Source: Meconema thalassinum
Lineage: Eukaryota; Arthropoda; Insecta; Orthoptera; Tettigoniidae
Assembly (NCBI GenBank): GCA_946902985.2
Contig: OX336388.2
Span: 1,215,362,609 to 1,215,426,608 of the forward strand
DNA length: 64,000 nt
Direction: 5' to 3'
Shown: positions 24,107 through 36,100 of the stretch, piece after piece
Layout of the letters: every line of letters starts with the position of its first letter
Numbering within the stretch: position 1 is the stretch's first letter
Notes under the pieces: model-generated
What the model saw: only the letters and a program-made list of their open reading frames with translations
Database searches by the model: none
Told to the model about the DNA's origin: nothing
Program-made: the position numbers and the translations under genes

Positions 24107-24358
24107 CTTTAAAGATGGTCTGGCTGCGTGGCTCAGGGGTAACGTTCTCGCTTGCTGAGCCCAAGGCTGCAGGTTCGAAACCTGGCGCAGTCAGCTGGCA
24201 TTTGAGGGTGCGCAAATGCGAGGGAGCCGTGTCAGTACATTTACTGGCACGTTAAAGATCCCCTTCGGGGAAAAATTCCGGCACCCCGGCGTCTCTAAAA
24301 GCCAGTGTAGTTAAAAGGGACGTAAAACCAAAAACATTATTATTATTCTTTAAAGATG
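24107..24358 (+). mobile_element. tRNA-derived SINE, family E, with 11-bp target duplication
   Basis: The flanking direct repeats CTTTAAAGATG lie at 24107-24117 and 24348-24358. The element (24118-24347) starts 'gtctggctgcgtggctcagg', has a B-box 'ggttcgaaacc' near 24172, a body with 'gatccccttcggggaaaaat' and 'aaagccagtgtagttaaaa', and an ATT tail. The first and last bases of the tRNA-like part ('ctggctgcg' / 'cgcagtcag') can still pair. A close copy lies at 32593-32818. Confidence 0.9.
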
Positions 24359-24426
24359 AGGATAAAATAATTAATTGTTGTATTGGTTTCATTGACACCT
24401 GTAAAATCATACAGTAAATTTAACAT

Positions 24427-25961
24427 TTTTAGCCTATTTTCAATTTTGAAAAAATAGGCTTATGAGATCACCTTTTGTCCGTGTGTGTGTGCGCGTGTGT
24501 GTGTGTGTGTGTGATTCGTGTGTGTGTGTGTGTCCCCTAATAAAATCTAAACGACAGGAGCGATTTCAATGAAACTCGGAAAGTTCATAGCACTATTCCC
24601 GGCGACCTCGACCGTGCCCTTCAAATTTTGTTACGTCTCACCAATCCAACATGGCGGCTGTGCGAAATATTTCACCAGCATTCAATATTTCCGAAACTAT
24701 TACCGATATTACCCTGACATTTTCTATGGTGATGGAAGGAACTACTATAAGTTCACTTATGTGACTTTTGAAAACCTGGTAACTACAAAACCAACATGGA
24801 GGCCAAGCGAATTTGCGACTTTTAAATAGACGTTTCTCGCGATTTGACCAACCAAACGCAATGAAACTTGGTACAGTGTATGTTTATATACATTGTAATG
24901 CACCGACATCTAACTTCGTTCAATTGTTTACATAATCACAAGATGGCGGATGTGCGAAATATTTCACCGGTATTCTATATCTCTGAAACTATTAGCGGTA
25001 TCTCCCTAAAATTTTGTACGGAGATAAAGGGCACTACTGGAAGTCCATCTATAAGACTTTCAAAAACCGGTTAATTACAAAACGAACATGGCGGCCAAGC
25101 GAATTTGAAAATTGTAAATAGACCTTTCTCGCGATTTAATGTTCCAAGCGCACTGAAACCTGGTACAGGAAATATTTATACACATTGTAATCCACTGGTA
25201 TCTAATTTAGTTCAATTGTTTACATAACCTCAAGATGGCGGCAGTGCGAATTTTAAAATTAAGTTTTTATTTCTTGTGATGTAGTCATGCGATCGAAGTG
25301 AAAGTTTGAATAATGAACCTACGCAATAATTTTCCTTTAATGCTACATGACTCTATGGCCTATACATTTAACAATCCAACATGGCGACCATCCGAAATAT
25401 TTAGACGATACTGAATATCTACGAATCTATTTTAGCAATCAAACTGCATTTTTTAATGTTCATAGGGGCTATGAACTTAAGTTCACCTATAGGACTTTAA
25501 ATAACCTGGTGATCACAAATCCAACATGGCGGTGACGCGAATTGTAAATATTCACATGGACGTTTCTCGCAATTTAACCATCCGAGTGCAGTGAAACTTG
25601 GTATAGTAAATCCTTATACGAATGTTAAACCACTGGCATCTAATTTATTTCAGTTGTTTCCATAACCTCAAGATGTTTGCTGTGAAAAATTTTAAAATCT
25701 CCTTGTTTTTTCTTGTGTCCTAATTATGCGATTGAAGTTTGAATACTACACGTTCACAATAATCTGCATGTAACAGTACATAACTCTAGGACCTACATAT
25801 ATAAAATCCAACATGGCGACCATCCGAAATATTTAGTCGGTTCTTAATATCTACGAATCTATTACAGCAATCAAACAGAAATTGTGTATGTTGATAGTGG
25901 CAATTAACATAAGTAGGATATATGAAAATAGGCTGTATAGTTCTTCACGGAACTACTTGTT
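24427..25961 (+). mobile_element. Hairpin-ended element, left arm of a 3.7-kb inverted repeat
   Basis: The start is the palindrome 'agcctattttcaatt..' / '..aaaaaataggct' at 24431, followed by 'tatgagatcac' and a GT-rich tract. The interior has units of about 290 bp beginning 'aacatggcgg..' or 'aagatggcgg..' (about 24648, 24941, 25230 and so on), with 'tttctcgcgattt' and 'gaaacttggtacag' motifs. The end reads 'tgaaaataggct' and then the hairpin 'agttcttcacggaact' and 'acttgtt'. No transposase is present. The Helentron-like class is inferred from structure. Confidence 0.7.
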
Positions 25962-26663
25962 AAATGTGAATTACCGTGATTTAATTTTTAATTTTGATAT
26001 TGATTTAAGATATTGATTTTTTGTTGTTTCCGTTCCAGGCTTTTTGTCATTTATAAATTCTCTCTTTGTTCGATTCACGATTTAATCCAGATAGTTGTAT
26101 GATTTCCCCTAAGTATTTGAAATTATTTACGTGATGGATTTTCCACCTGAGTAATCAGAGGTGGTTTGTATTTTAAAATAATAGTATATATTATCTAATT
26201 CAAACAAAGAGGCCTACTAAGTAAGAACAGGACGCGTAAGACTGTCTTTTTCGCTTGGACGTACATGATGAATCACATAGCTCCTCAAAGTTACGCCGCA
26301 ACACATTATTTATTCGTGTTGCTTGCTAATCTCATTCCTCCCGCCGAGCCTCCATAACATAACGTACAGTATGTATTTTAAATTAGCACGTTAGCTGTCT
26401 AATTAGGACTTTAAGTAATTGCGTGTCTGATATATCCTCTCCTCTGCAGTAAGTGGCCTCTAAACCGCGTCATGCTTCTCCTGCGCTCTGCTTTAATCTC
26501 GTAATATGCCTGCCTGCCTCTAATCGAAATGTGCAATTTGGTTTCGTTGCAAGTTTTTCTCATTTAGAGATGCACATGCTGTGCAATGTGTATCACATTC
26601 ACACTGACCTGTATAAACCACTATTTTGATCAGTTGTAAATATCTTGCGGAAGTCACTGTATA
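25962..26663. other. Spacer between the two inverted arms
   Basis: About 700 bp of unique-looking DNA between two oppositely oriented copies of the same element. No gene seen. Confidence 0.6.
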
Positions 26664-28165
26664 CAAACAACTAGAAGAACTATACAGCCTATTTTCATAC
26701 ATCCTACTCATATTAATAGCCTCTATCAACATACAAAATTTCAGTTTGATTGCTATGTTAGATTCGTAGATACTGAGAACCGACTAAATATTGCAGATGG
26801 TAGCCAGGTTGGATTTTTATTTATGTACTATTACATGAAGATTATTGTGTACGTGTGGTTTTCAGACTTCAATCGCATGATTAGGACACAAGAAGTAAAA
26901 ACGAGATTTTAAAATTTCGCACAGCTGGCATCTTGTGGTTATGAAAACAATGGAAATAAATTAGATACCAGTAGATTAACATTTGTATAAGCATTAACGT
27001 GTAAAGTTTCACAGCACCCAGATGGTTAAATCGCGAGAAACGTCCATTTAAATATTTATACTTCGCGTCGCCACCATGTTGGATTTGTGCTCACCAGGTT
27101 ACTGAAAGTCATATAGATGAACTTATGTTCATAGCCTCTATGAACATAAAAAAAACAGTTTGATTGCTGGAAAAGATTCATAGATATTGAGAACCGTCAA
27201 AATATTTCGGATGCTCGCCATTTTGGATTGTTATATGTATAGGCCATAGAGTTATGAACCATTAAAGGAAAATTATTGCGTAGCTTCATTATTCAAACTT
27301 TCACTTCGATCGCATGATTACGACACAAGAAATAAAAACTTAATTTTAAAATTTCGCACAGCCGCCATTTTCAGTTTATGTAAACAATTGAACAAAATTA
27401 GATGCCAGTGAATGACTATATGTATAATCATTTACTGTACCACATTTCAATACGCTCATATGATTAAATCACGAGAAAAATGTATTAGAATGTGTCAACT
27501 TCGCTTGGCCGCCATGTTCGTTTCGTAGTTTACAGGTTTTTGAAAGTTACATAAATATACTTATAGCAGTGCTCTTTATCACCGTACAAAATTTCAAGTT
27601 GATATCATAAATAGTTTCGGAGATATTGAATGCCTGTGAAATATTTCGCACAGCCGCCATTTTGAGGTTATGTAAACAATTGAACGGAGTTAGATATCGG
27701 TGCATTACAATGTATATAAACATATACTGTGCCAAGTTTCATTACGTTTGGTTGGTTAAATCGCGAGAAACGTCCATTTAAAAGTCGCAAATTCGCTTGG
27801 CCGCCATGTTGGTTTTGTAGTTACCAGATTTTCAAAGGTCACATAAGTGAATTCCTAGTAGTTCCCTTTATCACCATACAAAATTCCAGGGTGATATCGG
27901 TAATAGTTTCGGAGATATTGAATGCTTGTGAAATATTTCGCACAGCCGCCATGTTGGATTGGTGAGACGTAACAAAATTTGAAGGGCACGGTCGGGGTCG
28001 CCCGGAATAGAGCTATGAACTTACCGAGTTTCATTGAAATCTCTCCAGCCGTTTATATTTTATTAGGGGGGGGGGGCACACACACACGAATCACACATAC
28101 GCACACACACACGGACAATAGGTGATCTCATAAGCCTATTTTTTCAAAATTGAAAATAGGCTAAA
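26664..28165 (-). mobile_element. Hairpin-ended element, right arm of the inverted repeat
   Basis: It is the reverse complement of 24427-25961 along most of its length, by eye roughly 85% alike in the stretches compared. It begins with the inverse of the 3' end ('gaactatacagcctattttc') and ends with the start palindrome ('aagcctattttttcaaaa' ... 'gaaaataggct', near 28131-28162), preceded by a G run and CA-rich tract. The terminal hairpin is partly lost in this copy. Confidence 0.7.
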
Positions 28166-28386
28166 AATTGGATTTACTCTAAGTATTACTAGATCAGAGA
28201 AACATTATAGGGAGTTCCTCATAAACGTACGATTTTCTTGTTTTAATTGGGAGTTAGCGATAGCATGGTCGTCACTGACGTGTATTTGGATCTGCATGAT
28301 TGATGTATCTGTATAAGTGTACTTGTGTTAGGGGATATGCTTCGAAATGAGATGATTCTAGTTTTAAGTTGAGCCAATTTAACTGT

Positions 28387-28423
<37 letters not shown>

Positions 28424-28700
28424 TCGTTTGGCCTCGGGTGCCGGGTACAAACTTTGTTATTTGAAACCCAGAGGGCAGCTTGCATGTCGAATTTTGTAGT
28501 TCCTTGAAGCACTATGAAAGTCAAGGAGGTTAGATATTGTAAGCTCCTTGACACTATAGCGCTTTCTAGTAGAGAAATGAGGAACTTTGTGTTGGCGGAA
28601 AATCTCGAGATTAATTTTGCCATTATGAGCACGGCCTACTGAATTCAAATGGGTTCTTTGACATGTCAACATCGTATGACGTGCGTGTCGTAATTTTTGC
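28166..28700. other. Unassigned DNA with an (AAT)n run
   Basis: An (AAT)n run lies at 28387-28423. The minus-strand frames of 86 and 129 residues across it show no known domain; part of the longer one is the AAT run read as isoleucines. The region may be the body of the SINE whose head lies at 28715-28795. Confidence 0.4.
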
Positions 28701-28714
28701 CGCATTTCAAAAAT

Positions 28715-28795
28715 CACTTACCACGGCCAGGAGCGAACGTGCAAGTTTGGGGTTAGTAACCCGACACGATAACCACTCACCCACCGTGGCAATCT
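28715..28795 (-). mobile_element. Possible tRNA-like SINE head
   Basis: On the minus strand it reads 'gccacggtgggtgagtggtt' followed by 'cacgttcgctcctgg', which resemble A- and B-boxes. The match is weaker than for the other families here. Confidence 0.4.
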
Positions 28796-30245
28796 TAACT
28801 GTTAATAGGTATTGAGAGCCCTGTCCAAAAGAATGTGTGTTCGATTACTGGCTCATTAATTTCGTAGTAATGAAGGTCCTTATTTCAACGCGAAGTACTT
28901 ACCGTAATAATGATATCTCAGTGGAAATAATTATAACGAAACAATATTAGATGTTAAATATTATTATACATAGGTCTATACTGGTACAGTATATATAATT
29001 TTCAAGTTTAATTCTCGTAAAATACAGATGATACGCTTGTCAATTCATCACAGATAAATTTTCTTGACTAATCGTGAAATAAGAGGCCTTTCATACAGCA
29101 ATGTCAAGATCACAGCTAGCAATGTGGATCGTCAACCTCCGTTCGGAGACGACGTCTTAAGAAGAAGAAGAATCGATAAATGTTCCTATTCCAGCAAAAT
29201 CTGGCGTAGGCTATTGATCCTATAGTAGATGGTAAATTTTCTCGTGTGTATTCAATATGGATTATGTTTTATGGCTGGGGGTCTATATGTGATTAGCATG
29301 GACTAATATCCGACAGTTTGGTTACCATAGCAACACGTTTTCGTCATCTATGCATTCTGTAGGGGCTTGGATCGCACTTGTTGAAGCTTTGTTGCATCGA
29401 CAAATTTCTGACAACTAGTTACCATGGCAACAAGAGCAAGCAGGCTTAGATACAAGTTGTTAAAGTGTATACGATACGTATAATGCGAATAAAAATATAT
29501 CAATGATTCGATCTTACTCAGTGTAGAGAAGGAACTTAAATTTATTTTCAGGCGTAGCTCGCTTAAATTGCAAATGACGCGCAAGAAAGGTTCCCAAAAT
29601 TGGCATAACTCGAACGCTTCAGAGAATGGTCCGATCTCAGTGTAATCTGGTAGGGCCTATGCATCCGATATCAGGAGTTGAATATTACTGTAAGTAATTT
29701 TCTAGTATGACTCTCTTAATTACGGAAGGTGCGCGTGTCGGTTTCGTACAGAAGAATTTCCTTAAGTCATTCCATAATTCCTATCACATCGACAACGAGA
29801 GTATGAACAAATTCCAAGAGTTAAATAGATCTTCCTTTTATTTTCTAGTAGTAGCTGTCGTAAATGTTTACATAGCCCATTGCCTGTGTTGTGAGTATCA
29901 ATATCTTCTTCATAGTCTATTGAACCCATTGCAGCAGAAGTTGTTAAAATAGACCACTATGTTGCACTAAAATTTCTAGTAAATATTATAACATGTTAGC
30001 CTAGCTGTCAGGAATTATAGATGGCATGCGTGTCATTTCGATAATATAATGTACGCCTCGCTTTTATTCCAACATCACATTGTATTTACTCGATCTAATT
30101 ACACACTACTTACAACGATGTGTTTTAGCACAGAGTTCATGAAATGATATTTCAAAGTTTTCTCCAATATAGGCTATTTTTTTTTCAAAGACATGGCAGT
30201 CAAAATCTCAAAATTTAATAAAATTACAGGAGTAATCAATTAAGT
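28796..30245. other. No recognisable feature
   Basis: AT-rich, unique-looking sequence. Frames of 78-81 residues carry no recognised motif. Confidence 0.4.
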
Positions 30246-30620
30246 TTTCAAGCCATCTCGGGTACGACACACTAGACTGAAAGTATATCAAACTCTTGCT
30301 TGACCAGTTCTTGAATATGGAAGTGAGGCTGGACCATCAGGAAAGCAGATGAAAAAAGACTAATAGCAGCAGAAATAAGATTCATGAGACGAACTTCTGG
30401 TTACTCCGTATTCGATCATCGGAGGAATGAAGACATCCTGTAAGAACTAAAAATCACCCCAGTTGTACAGCTTATACAACAGCGTCGGGAAAAATGGAAA
30501 CGACATGTGAAAAGGATGAGTCCTAGCCGAATCCCAAAACACATTCTTCCGTATGCTCCAAGTGATCGAAGAAACTTGGAAAGGCCAAAGAAACGCTGGC
30601 AATAGACCGTAACAGACCTC
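30246..30620 (+). pseudogene. Decayed C-terminal fragment of a non-LTR reverse transcriptase
   Basis: Translating in pieces gives 'PVLEYGSEA', then after a frameshift 'WTIRKADEKRLIAAEIRFMR' and 'SGYSVFDHRRNEDIL', a stop, then 'QQRREKWKRHVKRM' and 'RPKKRW'. The order (LYGSE, W-x-x, FMRR-x-x-GY, W-x-RHV-x-RM, RP-x-KRW) is the usual tail of insect non-LTR RTs. At least one frameshift and two stops make it dead. It is 5'-truncated; the following TTTTATTTTA run near 30650 may be its tail. Confidence 0.75.
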
Positions 30621-30767
30621 TAGGCCTAATGCGTGAAAGTTAATACTTTTTATTTTATTTTATTTCGAGTCATAAGCACAGCAAAAAGAAACATAGGAAA
30701 CCAAACCAAAGGTTGATAGAATATCATACAATGTAACTCAAATCTTAGATCACAAACTAAACAATAT

Positions 30768-31439
30768 CAGCCCAAAATTGAGCAACAGTAACAGCGTTGT
30801 CTGAGGCATCAACAAGCTCTTGTGTGGAACATGATGTAGGACAAGGACAGTTAATTAAGTGTTTAGTTGTCTGTACCTCCCCGCAGTCACACAAGGTGGA
30901 AGATTCCTTCAAAAAGCCCTATTTGAACAGGTTGTCCTTAGTTCGTCCGACGCCACTCCTGAGCCGATTTAAGGACTTCCACACGCTCCAGACTTGATTT
31001 CCACCAGGAGGAAGGTTCTCGGAAGGAGCTATCCAATCATTACACTCAGATCTTGCTGTCCACTGAGATAATCTGGCTGCTCCAGGCTGACCGGTGAGGG
31101 GAGTAGTAGTTCTCATGAAGCTCTTCCTAGATTTGAGCCTACTAAGTGGTGCTGGTAACCATGTAACAGATGATCAGTGTTATGTTCTGATTTATGTCTC
31201 TCAAGTTTGGCTGCAACTTCACGCCTTACATCTGGTGGAGCAATTCCCGCTAGCTTGTGGAGTTTATCAATAGGTGTAGCTTTGAGACATCCCGTTACAA
31301 TCCTGCAGGTTTCATTTAGAGCCACATCAACTTGCTTTGCATGAGATGATTTGCGCCATACAGGGCATGCATATTCAGCTGCAGAATAACACAAAGCCAA
31401 GGCTGATGTTCTTAGTAAATTGGGATCAAAGCATTGCAT
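30768..31439 (-). pseudogene. Decayed C-terminal part of a Jockey/CR1-group non-LTR reverse transcriptase
   Basis: The first open part encodes 'LRTSALALCYSAAEYACPVW', 'NETCRIVTGCLKATP' and 'GIAPPDVRREVAAKLER', a typical post-thumb region. A frameshift near 31150 leads to a second part with 'WSVWKSLNRLRSGVGRTKDN'. After an in-frame TAG comes a cysteine-rich end, 'LCDCGEVQTTKHLINC' and 'AVTVAQFW', closing at a stop near 30768. The same NRLRxxxGR / CxCGxxQ / HLLxC / FW ending recurs at 40345-40665. It is 5'-truncated and inactive. Confidence 0.8.
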
Positions 31440-31562
31440 TGAAAGTTAATAATGATGATGATGGTGAGTTCTTTCAGTGGAGTTCGAAAATCCGTTCTTA
31501 TGAACTTGTATATTTTTAAATGTTAATGAACCTTGTTTGTGCACATTGAATTGATCAAAATA

Positions 31563-32130
31563 GATTTGTTGTTGTTTGAATCTTCAGTCTTTTGACTGGT
31601 TTGATGCAGCGCTCTATGCCTCCCTGTCCTGAGCTAATCGTTTCATCTCTACATAGCTACCACACCCTACATCCGAGGCAATCTGTTTAACATATTCTAA
31701 CCTTGGTCTAACCCTACAGTTCTTGTCCTCGACCCCTCCTTCCATAACTAAGCTTGCTATTCCTGGGTGTCTTAGTACGTGTCCTACCAATCTATCTCTT
31801 CTCTTCATTAGCAGTCGCCAGAACCATCTCTGCATTCCCACTCGTCTTAAAACCTCTTCGTTTGTAACCCTATCTACCCATCTGATCTTCATCATTCTCC
31901 TGTAACACCACATTTCAAACGCTTCAATTCTCCTCTCTTCGACTGCACCAATAGTCGAAGTTACACTTCCATAGAGTGCCACGCTCCAGATAAACGCTTT
32001 CAAAAATGACTTCGTAATACCTAAATCTATATTCGATGTCTACAGATTCATTCTTTGTAGAAATGCTTTCCTTGCCTGAGCCAACCTACTTTTTATATCC
32101 TTAGAGCTAGACAAAACGGACCTCCATAAT
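31563..32130 (-). pseudogene. C-terminal fragment of another non-LTR reverse transcriptase
   Basis: The minus strand encodes 'IKSRLAQARKAFLQR' (about 32090), a stop, then 'KAFIWSVALYGS', 'RRIEAFEMWCYRRMMKIRWV', 'DRVTNEEVLRRVG', 'KRRDRLVGHVLRHPG', 'RPRLEYVKQIASDVGC' and 'MKRLAQDRE'. This is a common insect LINE tail. The 3' end reads 'gcatcaaaccagtcaaaaga' and 'ctgaagattcaaaca'. An internal stop and 5' truncation make it inactive. It follows directly on the previous fragment, also on the minus strand, but belongs to a different family. Confidence 0.85.
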
Positions 32131-32575
32131 ATTTAAAAAAAACAGTTTAATTGTTTACGGAACTTCTTGTCGTTGTTGTTATTATTATTAGATTCAATTC
32201 ATTTCCTTTTAATTTTGCCGATGCATCATTTACTGAAAGCCATTGTTAACTCCTACAGAACGCGGATAATTTAAATGAAGCATCATTCTGCTATCTATTG
32301 GGGCTGTGAACTAACAGTGTCGGGGTAGCTGCTATACCACTGCATACGTCCCATCCTGTACCGTGGTAATACCTAGACAATGAGTCTAACTTAACCTAAC
32401 ATTACTTGAGAGTTAGCGACCAATTAACTGAAACTCCTGGGGGCGGAAATTACGTTAACGACATGTTAGCGTGGAGCAAGGAGATAAGATTCAGTGCTTG
32501 GAGCTGTGCATTAAGTGACCTGATTAATATTACAAGCAGTAATTGAATAAATATACAGTGCGCATACATCTTCAT
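32131..32575. other. No recognisable feature
   Basis: Unique-looking sequence with a short ATT run near 32175-32190. Confidence 0.4.
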
Positions 32576-33228
32576 TGTTTCTATAACTGTCTAGCTGCGT
32601 GGCTCAGGGGTAACGTTCTCGCTTGCTGACCCCAAGGTTGCAGGTTCGAAACCTGGCGCAGTCAGCTGGCATTTGAGGGTGCGCAAATGCGAGGGAGCTG
32701 TGTCAGTACATTTACTGGCACGTTAAAGATCCCCTTCGGGGCAAAATTCCGGCACCCCGGCGTCTCTAAAAGCCAGGGTAGTTAAAAGGGACGTAAAACC
32801 AATAACATTATTATTATTCTGTCTGTTAGGTAGTCAGCCCGAAGGCTGGTTGGATCCTCAAAAAGCACCACCGTTAGCTTATGTGGGTAGACACCCACAA
32901 AAACCCAAGGCAGCGCTATTTTGAGGCATACTAGGCATGATGAGGAGTGAGGTAGTTTGCCATTGCTTTCCTGACTGAGTCAGAACAGCAGTACTAACTC
33001 TATGAGTAGAACCTTTCACAGCATCCACAGGCACTGACTGTGCCCTGAATGTCATTACTAAGCACCACCCATACCTCAGCAGCTTCCATATAATCACAGC
33101 CATGAGTGAGACTGAGACATCGGTGAAAAGCCACATTTTACTCTAGCCTGTGCCAACAGACAAATGCAAATGTACTGCATTCATCAAGAGATGGCAAACA
33201 GGCCATTATTATTATGTTTCTATAACTG
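32576..33228 (+). mobile_element. Two nested SINEs inside one 14-bp target duplication
   Basis: TGTTTCTATAACTG occurs at 32576-32589 and 33215-33228. Inside are a family-E SINE (about 32593-32818, nearly identical to 24118-24347, with the same head, B-box and ATT tail) and a second repeat (about 32823-33214). The second starts 'gttaggtagtcagcccgaag', contains 'ggcatgatgaggagtgaggt' and 'aaaagccaca', and ends in an ATTATT tail. A 6-bp repeat, CTGTCT, at 32587-32592 and 32819-32824 suggests that the E copy inserted into the very start of the second element. Confidence 0.75.
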
Positions 33229-33332
33229 AGAGACCAAGAATGTTATAATTGTACAGTTCCGCAAAACACTTTGGCATTCCTGCCGATAAACTACTCCAGT
33301 TTTCTAGTACAGTATTTCTTCACTTGAAAAAT

Positions 33333-33762
33333 ACTTATTATTGAGACAACCTCGTGGTGTAGTGGCTAGCGTTCTTGTCTGTCGCCCTGGAGGTCCGGGT
33401 TAGATTTCCGGCTCTGCCAAGAAATGTTAATTCTGGTCAGAGGGCTGGAACGTGGTATACTTAGCCTCGTGAGGCAAAACTGAGAAGAGGAGGGTTGTAT
33501 TTCAACCTCAGCCATCCTGGAAGTGGTTATCCGTGGGCTTGCCACTACTCCAGGCAAATGATGGGATAGCTCCTAACTCAATGTCACTGCTACCTCCTTC
33601 CCAATCCTATCCCCAATTTTCAAATACACACGTTAGAACAGCCATCACAATAACACAAGTTGTCATACAAATTCCACACACACACACACACCCAGATACA
33701 CAGGGCGTCATGACCACGATGTCGCAGCCCCTAAAATAAGCACCAACAAAAATTATTATTAA

Positions 33763-33815
<53 letters not shown>

Positions 33816-34200
33816 TTAAATTGCAGCCCATGGCTGTAGCAGGGCACTTCAATTGAACGCCAGTAGGCTCCCCAACAATTTCAATTTCAAGTAATTCCAA
33901 CTTGGGCTATCAGACGCCACTGTCACTGACACCCAGCGGGGAACACTGGAACTTGATAGAGCGTTTCTAACCAAATAACCTACAAGTTTTGGCTACACAC
34001 TACCAATTGTAGAGGTAGGTTCTTTTACATGCCATAAATCTATGACATGGGCCCGCCGGCTTGACTTCCCCTCCGAAGGAAGGCATACTGAAGGATTTTA
34101 ACGCTGTTAAAATTCGACGACTTCGGCCGGGTTTGAACCCGCAATCTTGGGCATAGCAGTTCAGCATCCTACCGACTACGCCACTACTTATTATTGAGAC
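33333..34200. mobile_element. Tail-to-tail SINE pair (families A and F) inside a 15-bp target duplication
   Basis: ACTTATTATTGAGAC occurs at 33333-33347 and 34186-34200. The left part (33348 to about 33750, plus strand) is a family-A SINE: head 'acctcgtggtgtagtggcta', body with 'ggaagtggttatccgtgggc', and a 3' end '..gtcgcagcccctaaa'. An (ATT)n run follows at 33752-33813. The right part (about 33826-34185, minus strand) is a family-F SINE whose head touches the right duplication. Both heads face outward. Confidence 0.8.
33752..33813. repeat. (ATT)n microsatellite at the SINE tail junction
   Basis: About 20 ATT units shared by the tails of two oppositely oriented SINEs. Confidence 0.95.
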
Positions 34201-34964
34201 TAAGTTAATTAATACCGTGGCTCAAGATCGCGAGATCTTCAAAACTACACTGAATTGTGCTTGGGCGTAGACCGTTGGTGTAGAGGTTAATGCGCGGAAT
34301 GTTGAAAATGTATCCTCAAATCCCAGCGACGTGCAGACACACATAAGAAGTGTACTTTTTATTTCGCAAAAATTTAATTAAATCGGTAAAATACAGTTAG
34401 TATTGTCTCGTGGTCCAATATTGTATGGTCATTTCCCGACCACCACCAACCTACGGTGCTCTTTAAATTAAATTTAGTGCTACCGTCATACTATCCTCAG
34501 CTCCCCTTAGATCCATTCTTCAATACAAATACTATTGCATGAATCGGTGCTTTCATTGCGAGTTGTGACAGTCCGAAATTTTATCATTTTGTAAATTAGT
34601 ATTTTTTATCTACAGTAAAAATAATTGTGAGTAACACGAAAAAAGCTAATTCGACTCGATTATCCGCACGTTAAGGTATCTTATCTGCCTGAGTCATGCA
34701 AGCAGTTGCAACATGCCTGTTGAGCGGTGAATCCCTAGCTATTTCAGCCCTCCTGAGGGAGAGGGAGATAGGAATAGGAAAGAGAGGTGCATGCTTGTTG
34801 CATTATTATTATTATTATTATTATTATTACTAATAATAATAATAATTAAATTTAAAATTTTTCATTTTCATTTTTTTAATTATTATTATATTCGATTTAA
34901 TAGTGCTCTAGTACTTGATATAGCATGAGGATGATGCTCGCAGTCTCAAAAAGGTTGAGAACGA
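34201..34964. other. Unassigned; tRNA-like remnant and ATT run
   Basis: A weak tRNA-like head, 'gaccgttggtgtagaggtta', lies near 34270. ATT/AAT runs occur at about 34801-34847. No gene recognised. Confidence 0.4.
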
Positions 34965-35330
34965 CTAATGTGGAGGCTAGCATTCCCGGTTGTCACTCAA
35001 GAGGTCCGAGTTTGATTCCTGGATCTCCCAAGAAATGTAATTCTAGTCTGAGGTCTAGTCTTATATTCGAGAGACAGAACTGAGAAGGGGTAGGGTAGAT
35101 ACTCTTCTCAGTCACCCTTAAAGTGGTATCCTATGTTTTCCCATTTTTATTCCAGGCAAATTCCGGGATGGTATCTAAATTAAGTCCACGATTGCCCCCC
35201 TACCCAATCCTAACCTTACTTAGAAATATCCACTCTTTTACAGCCATCACAATGACACATCCAAGTACATGGAGCTGATGACCTCATAGTCCCAATCCCC
35301 TAAACGAAACACCACCACATTTGACAAGTA
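34965..35330 (+). mobile_element. tRNA-derived SINE, family A
   Basis: The head has '..ggaggctagcattcccgg' and a B-box-like 'gagtttgattcct' near 35008. The body has 'cccaagaaatgtaattctag', 'ttccgggatggta', 'acagccatcacaatgacaca' and ends 'gatgacctcatagtcccaat', 'cccctaaacg'. This matches the 33348 copy throughout. Confidence 0.75.
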
Positions 35331-35974
35331 ATTTCCATTGGATTTCATGCTAGTACAAGTTGCTGGGAATACACGATACTGTATCAACACAGTAGCCATA
35401 GAACACGCAGTCATGGCAGTGTCAGACATGATGGATGTAACTTCACTGTTGGGCTCATAAGTAAATTAAATTAAGCGCCAGTGGTCACAAGACACTAATT
35501 ACTGACCGCAATTAATTAAGGAACCTGGTAACTGTTTGAGGGAGCAGCGGCCAGCTTCTTGGGGAGAGGGGGAAACAACAACTTATTCCCTCATGATCCA
35601 GTGGGTTACTCTCGCAAGTCTCAATGAAGCACATAGGGCATTGTGAAAAGTTGGTTTTGTTTTATTTTATTTTATTTCGTTTTATTTTATTCTTATATTG
35701 TTTTGTTTTGTATTTTGTATTTTATTATATTTTATTTTAATTTAATTTAATTTATATTTTGATTTGCAATTTATTTTGTTGCATGACCCTCTTACACATA
35801 ACCCAGGTACCGTGCACTATTTATAACTAATTATTATCAATAACTTTAAGTATCGCACATTGTAAATAATGTACCGTATGCTTAACTCAATATGAGTCTA
35901 ATAATAATAATAATAATAACAATTGTTGTACCAATAATTACAATGTAGCTTCTACCCCTCATTAAGGCTGTTTT
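35331..35974. other. Unassigned; TTTTA-rich low-complexity tract
   Basis: A TTTTA/TTTATT-rich tract spans about 35650-35775 and an AAT run lies near 35900-35920. No gene recognised. Confidence 0.5.
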
Positions 35975-36100
35975 AAAAATGTTGGCGATGAAATGCGATG
36001 AATTTCTATATGGGAGTGGTTTTTACGGCAAGATGCTATTCCCGGCGCCAACTTCACACTAGAAGTTGATGAGAGACGAAATTAAGAAATTAAGATGAAT
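35975..36100 (-). mobile_element. 3' fragment of a family-B SINE
   Basis: Degraded match to the family-B 3' part: 'gatgaaatgcgatga', '..gtggtttttacggcaagatg' and '..gacgaaattaagaaattaa'. The tRNA-like head is absent. Confidence 0.55.

Noticed and set aside
24569..24829. Small protein families repeated at 24-28 kb and 58-59 kb
   Set aside because: Similar frames recur only because the DNA units repeat; frames are not kept between units and carry stops.
32879..33136. 85-residue minus-strand protein
   Set aside because: It lies entirely inside a SINE-like repeat with a target duplication and has no known motif.
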